From the NCBI GenBank assembly GCA_963971285.1, contig OZ020254.1, positions 744,001 through 808,000 on the forward strand: a stretch of 64,000 nucleotides of DNA, read 5' to 3'. The position numbers were made by a program, and so were the translations under genes. The DNA comes from Astropecten irregularis (lineage: Eukaryota > Echinodermata > Asteroidea > Paxillosida > Astropectinidae). This document shows positions 11,774-31,587 of this stretch, in pieces. Position 1 is the first letter of the stretch. Each line of letters begins with the position of its first letter. Below the pieces are notes generated by a model. That model was not told the origin of the DNA. It was given only the letters and a program-made list of their open reading frames with translations, and did not search any database.

Positions 11774-12121
11774 AGTACAAAAACTAGTCTTAATTTCAGG
11801 ATGACTGTGCCAGGGTGCAGACAAAAAAAGTAAGAAAAAGATGCTCGACTGTTCTTAATCAGAAACTGAACCAGATTTTATGCTGTAGAACAAAAACTGT
11901 CTAGCTGGTCTAGCTGGTCTACAATATTAGTCCAAATCTGTTTACTCTGTTAATAACAATCAAATCAGTATATTTAACAAGTAACTGTATGAATCCAATT
12001 CCTCTGTACACACATATTGTTGTATTGTATTCTTATTACATAGAGTATCTAGCTTTCTTTTCATTTCTTGGGAATATAGGTTTAAAGAGGCACACAATGT
12101 AAAAGAAATGACTCAAATCGA

Positions 12122-12333
12122 CTAGGGGGGGGTTTACAAAATGGAGGCTCAGGCTCCGTTTCGTGAATCCATTCTAAAATAACGGGTATCAAAATAGAGG
12201 ATTTTGGCTGCGGTTTGGAAGTAGATTCTCGGTCTGAAAAGGACAACAGAGCTTTAATGAAAAAACCACAACCTATATTTTTAGCATATTTATGGAGAGC
12301 GGAGTCTGAGCCTCTGTTTTGTAAACCCCCTAG
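12122..12333. mobile_element. MITE with about 35-bp terminal inverted repeats
   Basis: The ends read CTAGGGGGGGTTTACAAAAT and, inverted, GTTTTGTAAACCCCCTAG, and the symmetry continues through GAGGCTCAG/CTGAGCCTC. It has no coding capacity. It lies immediately beyond the probable FIGNL1 polyadenylation signal. Confidence 0.7.
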
Positions 12334-12380
12334 GAAACAATTTCACTTAAAGATAACAAAAACATCCTCATATTCTCCTT

Positions 12381-12386
12381 TTTATT
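12381..12386 (-). terminator. probable FIGNL1 polyadenylation signal
   Basis: AATAAA on the minus strand, about 47 bp downstream of the FIGNL1 stop codon. This would give a very short 3' UTR ending just before the MITE at 12122-12333. Confidence 0.5.
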
Positions 12387-12432
12387 TATGGTTCAGATAT
12401 CTGATGAGAGGCTAGGCACCAGACTAATTGGT

Positions 12433-20476
<8,044 letters not shown>

Positions 20477-21599
20477 GGTTACATTGCATCCAATAATGAA
20501 TATGAATCTCTGTAGAGAAGCACAGCACCGGAAAAATAGTAATAAGTGGTTATAAAAGTACAATCTCTTCTCATGTCTCACTCAATGTTATCATCTTGAA
20601 TAAAAGTTTTGAAAAGAGTGCAAAATTAATTCAGCACTTGAAAATATTTCACATTTAGTCAAGAAATAGGTCAAACCATAATGCAGCTGTCAATTGTAAG
20701 ATGCACTAAGTATTGGTTCCCTAGGAAAGGTGCGTCATGGATGGGTCATTTACCACACATTCCTGACGTAGGGTACCGTCATTGAACTTGAAGCCTTTCG
20801 TCCGTCACATCAATGACAAATGGGTGCATCAATGTCAGTCATTTTAAACTTCATTATTTAGAATCCTGAATTGTCAGTAAATTTTGCTATAGGCCTAAAT
20901 TCGCCGCACGCGCAAGGGTGTCATTACGTCATTGTATTTGTAAATGGTTGGTACGTCCCTAGGGCCTAGGATAGTAAGTGCAGAGCTACCAAGTCTCACG
21001 CATTGTGCGTGAGACTCATGCACTTAAAAAGGTCATTTAAGTATGCACCAGATCGCACCATTAAGAGCTAAAAATTGAAAAAGCTCCCTACCATGGGAGG
21101 GGGGACACCCCCTTCCCCCACTTGGTTGCTCTGCTCCCTCACTTTCGCGCATGTGCGCGCGCTGAGACTCCGCGTCATGAAAATCTCACTCATGAAAACA
21201 TTTTGAACTTGGCATCTCTGTAACTGTAAGTCAGTCAGTGGCCTATATGGTTCGCCAGAATCAAGAAATGGTGTATCACAAAACTGACTAAGTAAATTTT
21301 TGTGCAAAGCAGGGCCGTGAAATTGGACCCACCCAGGTCTATTTCAGTATTTGGCACACTTCACCATGTCCACATAACACTTACACTACCACACACTGAC
21401 ACAGTCATGCATGACTCAGTGAGACAGTGACATTTGACTTGACAGATGCAACAGATAAACAACTTCAGAACTTGAAGTAGGGAACAGAGATTACATCAAT
21501 TCCCCCAAAAATTGATCCTGTACAATGCAAACACTACCTAGAAGAAGAAGTTGATTCTCTTTTAAGCTGAAAAATCAAGCGATTTATCTTTAAAAACCG

Positions 21600-21747
21600 G
21601 ACGATATCACCAACCAGCGACAAGTGGAAGTTTCACAACTCGCGCCATGCGCCATCTTTCACCATGTCAATCAGTGCATGAAAACTACAGAGGGCGCTAT
21701 TCAATCTCTGCATGAGTAAATAAAAATGACATGACAATGTTACAAAC
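21600..21747. promoter_or_regulatory. putative shared FIGNL1/TM2D2 upstream region with YY1-like site
   Basis: TM2D2 starts at 21748 on the plus strand and FIGNL1 at 20476 on the minus strand. GCGCCATGCGCCATCTTTC at 21642-21660 contains GCCATCTT, the YY1 core typical of TATA-less promoters. A bidirectional promoter would need the FIGNL1 untranslated exon to lie near here, which I cannot show. Confidence 0.35.
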
Positions 21748-23544
21748 ATGTCTTCCTGGATGAATTTCTGTGCCTCTTTTGCCGCATTTGCGGCTTTCAT
21801 GTTGTTCTTTCTCTCAGAGATTCTGGCCGAGAAACATCACATCATTGTTCCGGAGGAGACAAAGTGTTGGAACGAGTCGTGTGGAGTGAAATACGACCCC
21901 AAAACACCGCTTATACGGTGTGAATATGTGTAAGTTACTAAAATACTACTTACTAATACTAGTCAAAGATCATGTGCATTACTTAGCCATGTCTTACATC
22001 TCAAAACACCTTCTGTTATGCTCACCAGTTCAGTCTCGAGGTTTTTGTGCACAGGGTGTGCGTGTCAAGTGTTGTCTGTCAGTGGAAATGGAAGTCTTAA
22101 TTTCCTGAGCTAGAAATATTCTGAATTTTGTTCAGAAATGTAAACGACTCTTCATACACTTTGTGCTGCATTCTGTTCTTGATCTTTATTTAATCTTGAC
22201 AAAATTACATCATTTCCTTTCCGTCTTAGACCATCTGACTACGTGGATTGTGAAGAACCCAGAGACTTAAAGGCAACAGATGGCAATGCAAGCAAAGAAT
22301 CTGATGAAGTCGGATGCAAACAGGTAAATATAATTCATTGTTTCAATTTCTTTATGGTGAATTACGAAAGCCTAATAAACAGTATAAATCGAAAGGTGTA
22401 ATTATTATCAAAATACCTCCTGGCTTCGTAATAGTGCTGGGATTTTTATCCAGTTAAAGGTTAATTGACCGGGACTTAATTATCCGGTTACAAATTTCTG
22501 CAAACCATTAACCGAAAGGAAAGAAAAGGGACGAACCTTTGGCTCATGGTCAACAACCCAATTAGTGTAAACTGTACAATTTCAGTCAGTTATGGCTTTC
22601 AGCCTTTTTTGGGATGAATATACATTTCATAAAACGATTCACCTGAACTGAACCAAACAGTGAACTGACTGTATTGTTGTTTTTGTTTTCTTAATCTCTT
22701 AGTTTGGTAAACAGCGTCATAATGAGGTAGAGACAACGTCCGTCAAGTGTACTGTACTTCCAGGCATTGAATGCTTCGGTAACAGAACTTTCATCAAAGA
22801 CAATGTGCCTTGTATCAAGTAAGTATTAACTTCACTAGTTTTAAGCTTACTGTGTCCGTGTATGCATAGGATAACTTGGCAACATCCATCGGAAAAACAT
22901 CCTTAAAGGTAGTATCATACTTGGTAGCATACCGAAACAGAAATCTTCACAGATTTCAACTTACAGGGTATAAAGATGGTGATGGAAGAAACATACCGTT
23001 AAAACTTTTCTGCCTGAAACGCTGTATTTACCGTATACAGAAAAGAGTTAAACCAATGACCACAAACATTTTTTATCTTTTTAAGATAAAAAATAAGGGT
23101 GAAAAGATTTTAAAAAGACTATGAGTGTTTTCCATTGTTTTCTCAAGAAGTGGGCACCGCATGGAACTGAACATTTCACAGATGACTGTTACTGTATCTT
23201 CCTTGATATTTGTGCCCATGACTCTGTATTTTTTTGACAAAAAAACAAAGTGTGATATTACATTTAAAACTGTCCCTCCTCTTAAATGTTTTTTTCATGT
23301 AATTAATTAATTGTCTTCTTCTCTTCCCAGATACACTGGTCACTATTTTGTGACAACCCTCCTGTTCTCAGTACTTCTAGGGTTTTTCGGAGTGGACAGA
23401 TTCTGCCTGGGCTATGTCGGGATGGCCGTGGGGAAGCTCTTGACCCTAGGAGGGCTCGGAATCTGGTGGATTGTAGACATTGTCCTGCTCTGCACTGGTA
23501 ACCTGATGCCCGATGATGGCAGTAACTGGTGTCCAAACTACTAA
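21748..23544 (+). CDS. TM2D2: TM2 domain-containing protein 2 (complete, 4 exons)
   Basis: Exons 21748-21929, 22230-22323, 22703-22818 and 23331-23544 join in phase to 201 codons plus stop, against 214 residues in human. An N-terminal signal peptide (hydrophobic to about residue 26, [10 protein letters not shown]) is followed by a short Cys-rich luminal/extracellular domain with N-glycosylation sites (NES, NAS, NRT) and the family stretch PCIKYTGHY. The last exon encodes two transmembrane helices (about 137-152 and 163-187) joined by the GVDRF-type loop with the DRF motif (153-155), ending [13 protein letters not shown] as in TM2D2. The three TM2D proteins (fly biscotti, amaretto and almondex) are membrane proteins linked to Notch signalling and, in vertebrates, to amyloid-beta and phagocytosis; the biochemical role is unsettled. 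Intron 3 carries a full MITE-1. Confidence 0.95.
22903..23267 (+). mobile_element. MITE-1 (TTAA-type) copy in TM2D2 intron 3
   Basis: It starts TTAAAGGTAGTATCATACTT and ends GTGTGATATTACATTTAA. It contains all internal blocks of the family: CCGAAACAGAAATCTTCACA, AAGATGGTGATGG, CTGCCTGAAACGCTGTATTT, the Phe-codon-like GATAAAAAATAA and TGACTGTTACTGTATCTTCC. The element ends 64 bp before the last exon. Confidence 0.85.
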
Positions 23545-24007
23545 AATAGATGTATTTAAATGGTGGACACCAGGCAACGATCTGGTTCCCATACTGATTG
23601 ACGGCAGAAATTGAAAAACTGATGAAAGACTGACGTTCTGCTGCCATCACCAGGACAACAAAGTTTGGTTCGTTAGTCATAACTGGCTGACCAACCTATG
23701 AACCAGTATTGGTTTAGTACTGGTATTAGCAATAGGAATGGCTGAAGTACTGTAGATGAACCCAGTCTTGTGCTGTGGATGTTGCATGGGTACCAGCTAC
23801 CAAGGAAGTCTGATGGATGTAACTGGTATCCTGTACAGTGGAATCGTGGTGGTTGGGTACCAGGGCTTACGCTGACTGTAACTGGTATCCTGACCACTGA
23901 ACCAGTTGAGGCCCTGGGGCACCAATTTTGTCTACTGGCCCTTCCTCATACTGGAATTAACTAAAGTGCACGTGATTACCTGACAATTTACCTTTCCTGG
24001 CTATCCT

Positions 24008-24160
24008 GGGCTGGATAGCTCAGTTGGTAGATCGCTGGTACATAATTCCGGAGATCACTAGTTCGAATCCCGCTCCTGTAAATTTTTCTTTGTTCACTTT
24101 TCGATGACTTAGAAATTCAGTCAGTTTCCCCTGTGGTACTTTGATGATTATTTAAATTTT
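24008..24160 (+). mobile_element. tRNA-derived SINE, full head plus tail
   Basis: A tRNA-like head with A box TAGCTCAGTTGG (24016-24027) and B box GTTCGAATCC is followed by the tail AATTTTTCTTTGTTCACTTT, ATTCAGTCAGTTTCCCCTG and TTTGATGATTAT. The acceptor ends do not pair, so it is not a tRNA gene. It falls in the probable TM2D2 3' UTR. Confidence 0.75.
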
Positions 24161-24528
24161 CCTTTCCCTTAGTATGTCAGTCCAAGGTTGTTTAAAGTTT
24201 ATTTTTTCCATATTGAGCTTATACAAAAGGAGAATGGGTGGCAAGTGCTCCATGATCATATATGGGTTGATGTGGCTGCTAGCCAATGGCGCCCATGAAA
24301 GCCTGCTACTCGATCACGTTGTAGCTGCATCCTTCGCAATTCAACACCCCAGCTGCCAGTAAGGATGATTTGCCTCCCAAAATTATTATCATTATTATAG
24401 ACTCCATGATCCTGTAAGTGTACATGTAAATTCAAAATGTATTTATTTGAACCATATCTCCTTCAGTTTCATATGTCATGTACATAACACAGACCTAATT
24501 AATGTAATTTCTTTATTTGCAAGTGAAT

Positions 24529-24534
24529 AATAAA
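24529..24534 (+). terminator. possible TM2D2 polyadenylation signal
   Basis: AATAAA about 985 bp after the TM2D2 stop. If used, the SINE at 24008 would be part of the mRNA. An earlier, weaker signal could be used instead. Confidence 0.3.
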
Positions 24535-25517
24535 TGTGATATTTAGTTTTTATTTAATTTTATTCCTGATGCATTTTTTATTTATGGTATTATAATATAA
24601 ACTTTTCTTCACGTGAGATCATAGAAATCGAGGTATTTACCAAGTAAAATGGTACAGTTTTACAAGAAGAAATTATATTTTGTAGGCAGAATATTAAGTC
24701 CATTGCTTTTCTTTATCAAATAGAATAGTGAAATATTTGGCCCTTTCAAGCCTTTTTTAGGTCATTTATTATATAAAAAAAATCACAATGCAAAATTTTT
24801 CAAATCATAAAAATGCTAAAATGTTCTATTTAGTGAAGAAATTATTGTGGTAACTGTCAGTACCTGTACTCTGTGCAGTCCTATCAAGACAATGCATCTT
24901 ATGAGAAGTGGACATTCATAAACAGCGACCTCTATCGACCAGAACATTATGACTAACCCCAAAGCTATTTTTCTGTTTGTTAAAAATGATGGATAAAGAA
25001 ACCGTCTGTCGTGGGGTCTCTAGTCTCCCATTTCAGGGACAAACAAATTACACGGCTTGCATTCCATTGGTCAACGGAGTCGCCTCTAGTACCGTGCGTA
25101 GGAGGCTCGAGACCGATTTCAGATGTTTTTCCCACACATTGTGGATCTGCACTAACATAATACAGTGAACCTGATTCACAAAGTGAAAAACCACTGCTCG
25201 GTTGGCCCCCTGGTTTCCCTGGTAACTCGACCACAATGGAGCGTGTGTCACTTTTGAGTCACCAGATTTTCCCTGAAAAAGTGACATGAGTATCCAGGAG
25301 GTAGTGAGATAAATGAAATAAGTCGCCGGGATCGAACTTAATTAAACGAGGTATTTACTGCGAACCAATCTATCTCTGGCTTGATTGCCCGTCGGACTTG
25401 AAATAAATAATTCATCGATTCGGAGTAAAGTCACGCTATTCCTTGGAAATTGTAGCTTGAATCTTCTACTAATCGACTTGTGCCTATTTTAGCACGCACG
25501 CCATCTGTTCTTTGCTC
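24535..25517. other. intergenic, no gene seen
   Basis: AT-rich unique sequence downstream of TM2D2. I see no gene, RNA or clear repeat before the next MITE-1 copy. Confidence 0.5.
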
Positions 25518-25848
25518 TTAAAGGTACTATCATACTTTGGTAGCATACCGTGAAACAGAAATCTTCACAGATTAACCAGATGACTTACAGGCCGGTATGG
25601 TGATGGTATACGTGCAAACACACTGTTAACATTCTTCTGCCTGAAAATGATGCTGCATTTATCCAGAAAAGAGTAAAACCAATTGACCAAAACTTCTTCG
25701 GAAGATCAAAAATAAGAAATGTTTTCTCAAAAAGTGGGCACTGTATACGGGACAGGGAATTTCACAGATGTCTGTTACTGTTTCTTTCTTGATATTTTTG
25801 CCCATGAATCTGTATTTGTTTACCCAAAAAGTGTGAAATCACCTTTAA
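25518..25848 (+). mobile_element. MITE-1 copy
   Basis: It starts TTAAAGGTACTATCATACTT and ends GTGTGAAATCACCTTTAA, with internal blocks as in the copy at 22903. Confidence 0.85.
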
Positions 25849-26697
25849 ACACACAATTAGCAAGCAAGCAGTGTCTTGTTTTATTTTATTGTTTAACTAC
25901 AATGAGTCAACGGTTCGTGTGACATTCAACAAGATTTTCATAATCCTTTTAGAATTATAGATAAAAGGAAAGTTGACGGTAGGCCCTATGCGATACGTGT
26001 CGGCTAATTTCACATTCTTAATGCCTTAGGAAAAAACACGTGCTTTAATTTCAAATGTAGGTTTTGGGCTCAAACCATCTTAGTCTTTTCTTGTTTTCCT
26101 GAGAGAAGCCAGGTATCCATCGGGATGTGGGCGGAAAGGGATTGCAATAAGCCCCATAAGTCATCACGATCTTTGGGTCGACATTTGACATTTTGGCTCC
26201 GAATGTGTGATGAATTCAAAACCAATCTCATAAATTTTCCTTTTGCCTCAAGGTGAATCACATGTCTCATCGATATATCCTGTACTCGGTATCACCAAAG
26301 ACACACGAATCTGAGCTGCCTATAGTTGAAGATTGTGTGTAACCGTGGGAAGGCCAGCGATAACGCACTTTCTGGGAATCCACTTCAAAACAGACTCGCC
26401 GCTTTCTCCTGAAGACGACGGTCAAAGCAAATTTGTCGGAACGTCGGGTTAAACAATAGTTCTATCTTTTACATCTATAGCCGCCTGAGAGTTATTTGAG
26501 CGACATCTTGTAGTTTTATAAAGGTATTTATATTGTCATAGCGGAGGAAAAAAATACTCGAACCGTATTTTTTTTCTTTCTTAGGCCGGCCCGCCGTGCC
26601 TCAATTGTTGTTTTTCCTCGAAATCTCTCAACTAATTTAGACGACGTGAGTCCAGGGTTCTCGCTCTTTTTTCGATGCGGGCGTTGCTCCTCACGGT

Positions 26698-26988
26698 AAG
26701 CCGAAACAGAAATGTTCACAGATTTACCTATAACATTCCAGGGTATAAAGATGGTGATTGTAGAACCATACCGTTAAAATTGTTCTGCCTGAAATGCTGT
26801 ATTATGCAAAAAGAGTATAAAACCAGTGACCAACATTAATTTTTATTTGTAAACGGATCAAAAAATAAAAGAGAAAAGATTTAAGAAATAGGCCTACTGT
26901 GGCCGTTTTTCACTGTTTTCTCAAAAAGTGGGCAGTTAAATTTTCACAGATGACTGTTACTAAAACCAAAGTATGCTATTACCTTTCA
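26698..26988 (+). mobile_element. MITE-1 copy, 5' truncated
   Basis: It begins within the family at CCGAAACAGAAATGTTCACA and ends ACCAAAGTATGCTATTACCT. The first about 22 bases of the family are absent. Confidence 0.8.
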
Positions 26989-27436
26989 AACAAAATAAGA
27001 TAAAATTTACGCATTGACGCGTATGCAGATGGTATACCAAGAATTGTTTTGACATGCCAGCTGTGGAGATATGAAACACGCAATGCCATTGATTTAGTGA
27101 TTAGCCAATAATCTGCATATTACTCATATTACTCAGAAGCAGACGACTGGAATTTGATTCAGATTAATTTGCATATTTCAGGTTTCATTACAACATCGAT
27201 CTGGCGATTTTCAATGCTCTGGACTTCATTTTATACATTACAGATTTCATAATTTGATGTGTGAGCTCAAAGCTTTGTAATTTGATTTGTCTATGCACCC
27301 GTATTTAAAGTCAAGGCTGACTAGACTGTGGGTTGTGTGTTCTCATTCAGCGCATACTAGCGACAATGATTTTCTGGGATGTTCATAATCAATTATTATA
27401 ATTAGAAACATTACGTACGTGTGCAGATTCGTGTGC

Positions 27437-27721
27437 AGAATATCAAGAAAGATACAGTAACAATCATCCTTGAAATTTCTAGTCCCATGCACACTGTGCC
27501 CATTTCTTTTAGAAAACAGCGAAAAACTGCCACGATATAATTTTAAAAATCTTTTCACCATTATTTTTTTATCTTTTAAAGATCAAAATTGTTTTTGGTT
27601 ATTGGTTTCACTCATTTCTTAATAAATAGCAGCAATTACATCACCATCTTTATACCCTGTAAGTTATACGTAAATTTGTGAACATTTCTGTTTCGGTATG
27701 CTACCAAAGTAGTAACTTTAA
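27437..27721 (-). mobile_element. MITE-1 copy, inverted and partial
   Basis: It reads in reverse the same blocks: CATCTTTATACCCTGTAAGT, ACATTTCTGTTTCGGTATGC and TACCAAAGTAGTAACTTTAA at the right end. The left terminal repeat is missing. Confidence 0.8.
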
Positions 27722-28308
27722 GGAAAACAATTATTTATAGTTTGACATCAGATTTCTACAGTCAGGCAACATGTCGACATTACACTGCTTGAATGTCTGT
27801 TTTCGGTATGTCAGTGGGTAGGCCTATAACTTGAGTTATTACAATCATGCATAATATATGCCCTTAAATTTGTCTCCATAGTAAATATCATGGTATATTT
27901 GGCAATTTTCCCTCCAAAATCTGGCCGCTTATTGGCGCCCCAGGTCGGCGCGCTGCGTCCCCGTCTTGCTCCAAACAGCGCACTGCGCAGTACTGGTCGC
28001 CGTCCGGCGAGTTTTGCCAACTGGAAATGAGCTTAAAATCATCGTTTCCTTCCTTCCCAGTCCATTTTCCCCCTTTCATTTCAGGGGGAGTGATGGTTTT
28101 GTCCGAAATCTAACTCAATCACAGACAGAGCTTGGGCTCACTTTGTGGTTGATGTGGAACCCATGCTTGGCAATTACTCTGGAATGTGACGGTGTGCAGA
28201 AATTCTGGTGCCTTTTTTAGTTCTTTATATCCAGGAAATAAAAAAGGATAAAAACGCTTTCCTAAATAGCTGTTTCCCGGGGCCCTGGGAAAATAAAATG
28301 CAGCCTGG

Positions 28309-28329
28309 TTGTGTGTGTGTGTGTGTGTT
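28309..28329. repeat. (TG)n microsatellite
   Basis: About ten uninterrupted TG units. Confidence 0.9.
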
Positions 28330-28561
28330 GAATTTTGCCTCTATATTCTTTATTCGAGAACACGTGAAGTGGTAAATAAGAAGCCGCCCACTAAATTATG
28401 CCATTTTGAATCACTTTTTCAGCATCATCGATACCTACATGCGCCATATTTGCATGCGGATAGGCTTATACATGTAGTATATAGCCCCGTGTGGATGAAG
28501 TTCAGTAGTCAGTACATGTAGCCGTTGTTGCCTGCATCTGTGACTTTTTCACCAAATTTCG

Positions 28562-28795
28562 CAGCGACATTTAGAATATTGATCCCTTGACATAGTTTTT
28601 TCCCCAGAGTTTGTTATAAAATGAGACATCAAATACTAAGAACCCCATCCAATTTGTAGTGTACATGACGGCGTCGCGAGATTTAGAATATTGATGTTGA
28701 CATTTCACTTGACATTTTCGAAGAGTTTGTCATAAAATGAGATATTATAATTATGAAGAACTCTGTGACGGCGTGGCGAGTGCCGCCTGATGTTC
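28562..28795. repeat. diverged tandem duplication of about 110 bp
   Basis: Two consecutive units share GATTTAGAATATTGAT / CATTTAGAATATTGAT, GAGTTTGTCATAAAATGAGA, an AAGAAC block and a GACGGCGTCGCGAG / GACGGCGTGGCGAG end. Confidence 0.65.
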
Positions 28796-30559
28796 TAATC
28801 CTTAATATTGTTCAAACGTGCACAACATGCACATCATCATTCTCTACGACTGTGACTCAAGCATCTGAAAGTCTGCAGTGAATGGCGTCGGTGACGAAAT
28901 TTCCTTTCATGCGAAATCATGCAGTAATTACAAACATGGGAGACCAAACCATCTGTTTGGTAATCCTAAATAAAAAGATATCTTTTTTAATACATTTTGC
29001 AATAAGTTTTCACTCTATACATTTGGAAATTCACACAGTGTCAGACAAGTGAATAAAAAAAGCTATGTGAGGTAGCGTTGTATTGATTTCGTTTCACAAG
29101 CATCTTAATGGGTTAACAGTGCGAGAAATAAGTCGTTATCTCCGCCCGAAGTAATTTCACCAGCCAAAGTTCATGAAATAGGCGATTCTTGGTATGCCAA
29201 ACAATTAACTGAAATTATAAGGTTTACGTCAAATAAGTAAGAAGTGCCCGTATAACGACCATGTAGGCCTACACATCCTCATTTGGGCCGACTGGGAATT
29301 TGTGGGCCTTCACGAAACCAGACTTGAGTATATATACTGCAATCAGTTTCGCTATACCGCCATTTGAGGCCCACAAAATGACGGTTTTGGGCGAAATCAC
29401 GACGAAGGCGAAGAAACGTCCCAGCTTCGCCATGTATCTCAAGAGTCAATTAAGACCTTCATTAAACTCATTTATAGGACTCAAAATGGCGGTAGTAACA
29501 TACTAAAAGAAACCCCAAGACTAAGGCCTCAAGCATATAAATTCGTAAAGGCCATGTGGTCCGAGTTGATTGGTCGGCCAAAGTTCAGTGTATCCTGGGG
29601 ATATAATTATGTTGCGATTATAATTCACAAGTTTTCCCCCTTCAACTTCAGAGCTAGAGCGCAGTGGTGGTGTCTTTATGTACGGTAAAATTACACAGTC
29701 ATTTGACATGATGATTCATCGAATTCAGTAAAAAAATCATAAAGGCAAAGGACACGTGCTTCTCGCCAAAGAAACCAACGATGTCAGGGCACCAGGCAGA
29801 CATTGTAACACGTATACCAGTGCGGTACTTCTGTGCTTTTTGAGACTATAACATAAAGACCATTCATTGGTGAAATGCATTAAAACGTATTCAATTGCTT
29901 CAAAAAACTGAAACTCTTTTGTAACCTTTGCTGAACAGCTGCCTGCACCGAACCCCTCCTTATAAACCCCCAATAAAGAACTGGCCAATTATAGCTTTAC
30001 GATTAAACCAAAGACACAAACGCCCCTCGAGCATCGAATGCAGCCACAATAAGGGGCCTCACAATATCACATTTAGAATCAAAATATCGTAATTTCGCAA
30101 AACGTGACCCCTTCTGACCTCCGAGTGCCCACCTGATGGGTTGCGAGCCCGCTGGCGCTGCGGCACTGGAATTTTTTCACTGTATCAAGTTTTTTTCCTT
30201 GGCGTGGCGATACGTGTGTTCATTACTTTCTCTTGATTTGCAACCACTAACTAGAAATCGAAACTGTCTAGTAAAATTAAGAACGCCTTGGTTCGGGTCC
30301 TGGAGGCTTGAAATCGAGTCAACAGTTTTTGTGCTTCACAGACGACCGGTGTAAACTGTCAACAATAGCGAAGGCCGAAAAAATAATCAACGGTAATGGC
30401 ACTTGCCTGGATATGTGCTGTTATTTCTCCGTTTCGCGGAGGTTTAAGTTATGCGATATACTTCTCCCAACTATACGGCTGAAGTTCTGTAGAAAACCAA
30501 CTTAAACGAAAGTTGAATTCTTCATTTCACTGATGTAATTTGTCACATATTTGTGCGGC

Positions 30560-30631
30560 CATTGGCAGTGTTGTAGTCGAGACCTGGAAGACCAAGACCT
30601 GATGTTTCGAGGCCAACAACACTGGCCAATG
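30560..30631. repeat. 72-bp element with inverted ends
   Basis: CATTGGCAGTGTTGT at the left is inverted as ACAACACTGGCCAATG at the right, with one indel. The enclosed GTAGTCGAGACC looks like the edge of a larger transposon family. Only the ends are present. Confidence 0.45.
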
Positions 30632-31450
30632 AAACCGTTTTTCGTTGTTTAGGCCTACCCGTGAACACCGTTTTCGATGATTATTTTCACGGATAAGTTG
30701 GGTTTCAGTTATAGGGGTGCAATTTACAAACTTAGGATATCGGAATGAAACCTCCTTTCCCCCAACAAACAACCACTGACGTACTTTTTACTTTTCAACC
30801 CGTCCATTCTCTTCTCTAAGGGGAGTGACCGGTGAACATTTCTCTTATTTTAGCCCCCACCCCTTCTATAAGAACATTCCCCGAGCCCTTCCTGGGCGTG
30901 CTTTGTCGTGAGTTTTATATAGTGCATGCCATGACCGCCCAGGGTCGCAAAAGTATAACAAAAATGACTGAGAAAACGATATGGCATCAACATAATGCCC
31001 AATTAATGCCCCTCAATCGAGAAAAAAAGACCCTGAGATATCCGGTCAGGAGCTGAGATGGAGACGGGTCTCCCGAGGTGATGTTGGAGATGTGATCGAG
31101 CTTGACGTCGTCTGGTCCTCACGGGAGCTGGTGGTGCGAGGCGTGGTGGTACTCCACGCGGTGTCAGTGCCTCCAGACCTATAGAACACTGAGCGCCGTT
31201 AATTCAAACTTTGAGCGGAATATCCTTAGGATCTGAGTTCTCCTGTTACAACCACACATTCATCTTGCGATCGGTTAATAATACATTGGGTGCATATACC
31301 TTTTGTGGGTGTTCTTTCGTGAGTTCGTCGCTTGAAAAGAGGGATTTTTTAGCCATCCATCATTGTAACTATTAGACTTGGCATATAGAGCGTAAACAGG
31401 TACACATAGTTATGGTTAAAGAAAAAATCTCGACTGAATTTTCATGATCT

Positions 31451-31587
31451 GGGGTCGATTTCACCAAACTCATCGGAACTTAATCGTAGGACCTACAATA
31501 TTGTAGCCCTACACGTAGGGTGGTTCCCCTACGATATGTTATAACTCGAATTACGATCGATCGTAGGGCTTCGTGAAATCGACCCCT
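31451..31587. mobile_element. MITE-2 copy, best preserved
   Basis: Terminal inverted repeats GGGGTCGATTTCACCAAAC and CTTCGTGAAATCGACCCC enclose further palindromic blocks (CCTACACGTAGG, GATCGATCGTAGGGC). It is 137 bp long and has no coding capacity. Confidence 0.8.

Larger units (their letters stand above)
8992..12121. other. intergenic region between GPCR and FIGNL1
   Basis: No coding gene is recognised. It holds AT-rich unique sequence, a small GC-rich patch at 10740-10880 and two DR1-type nuclear receptor sites near 11.6-11.8 kb, described separately. The GPCR 3' UTR must lie at the left end, but no AATAAA close to the stop is obvious. Confidence 0.5.

Noticed and set aside
29330..29510. 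Possible MITE with TACCGCCATTT/AAATGGCGGTA ends
   Set aside because: Only an 11-bp inverted match without further symmetry or a second copy; too weak to call.
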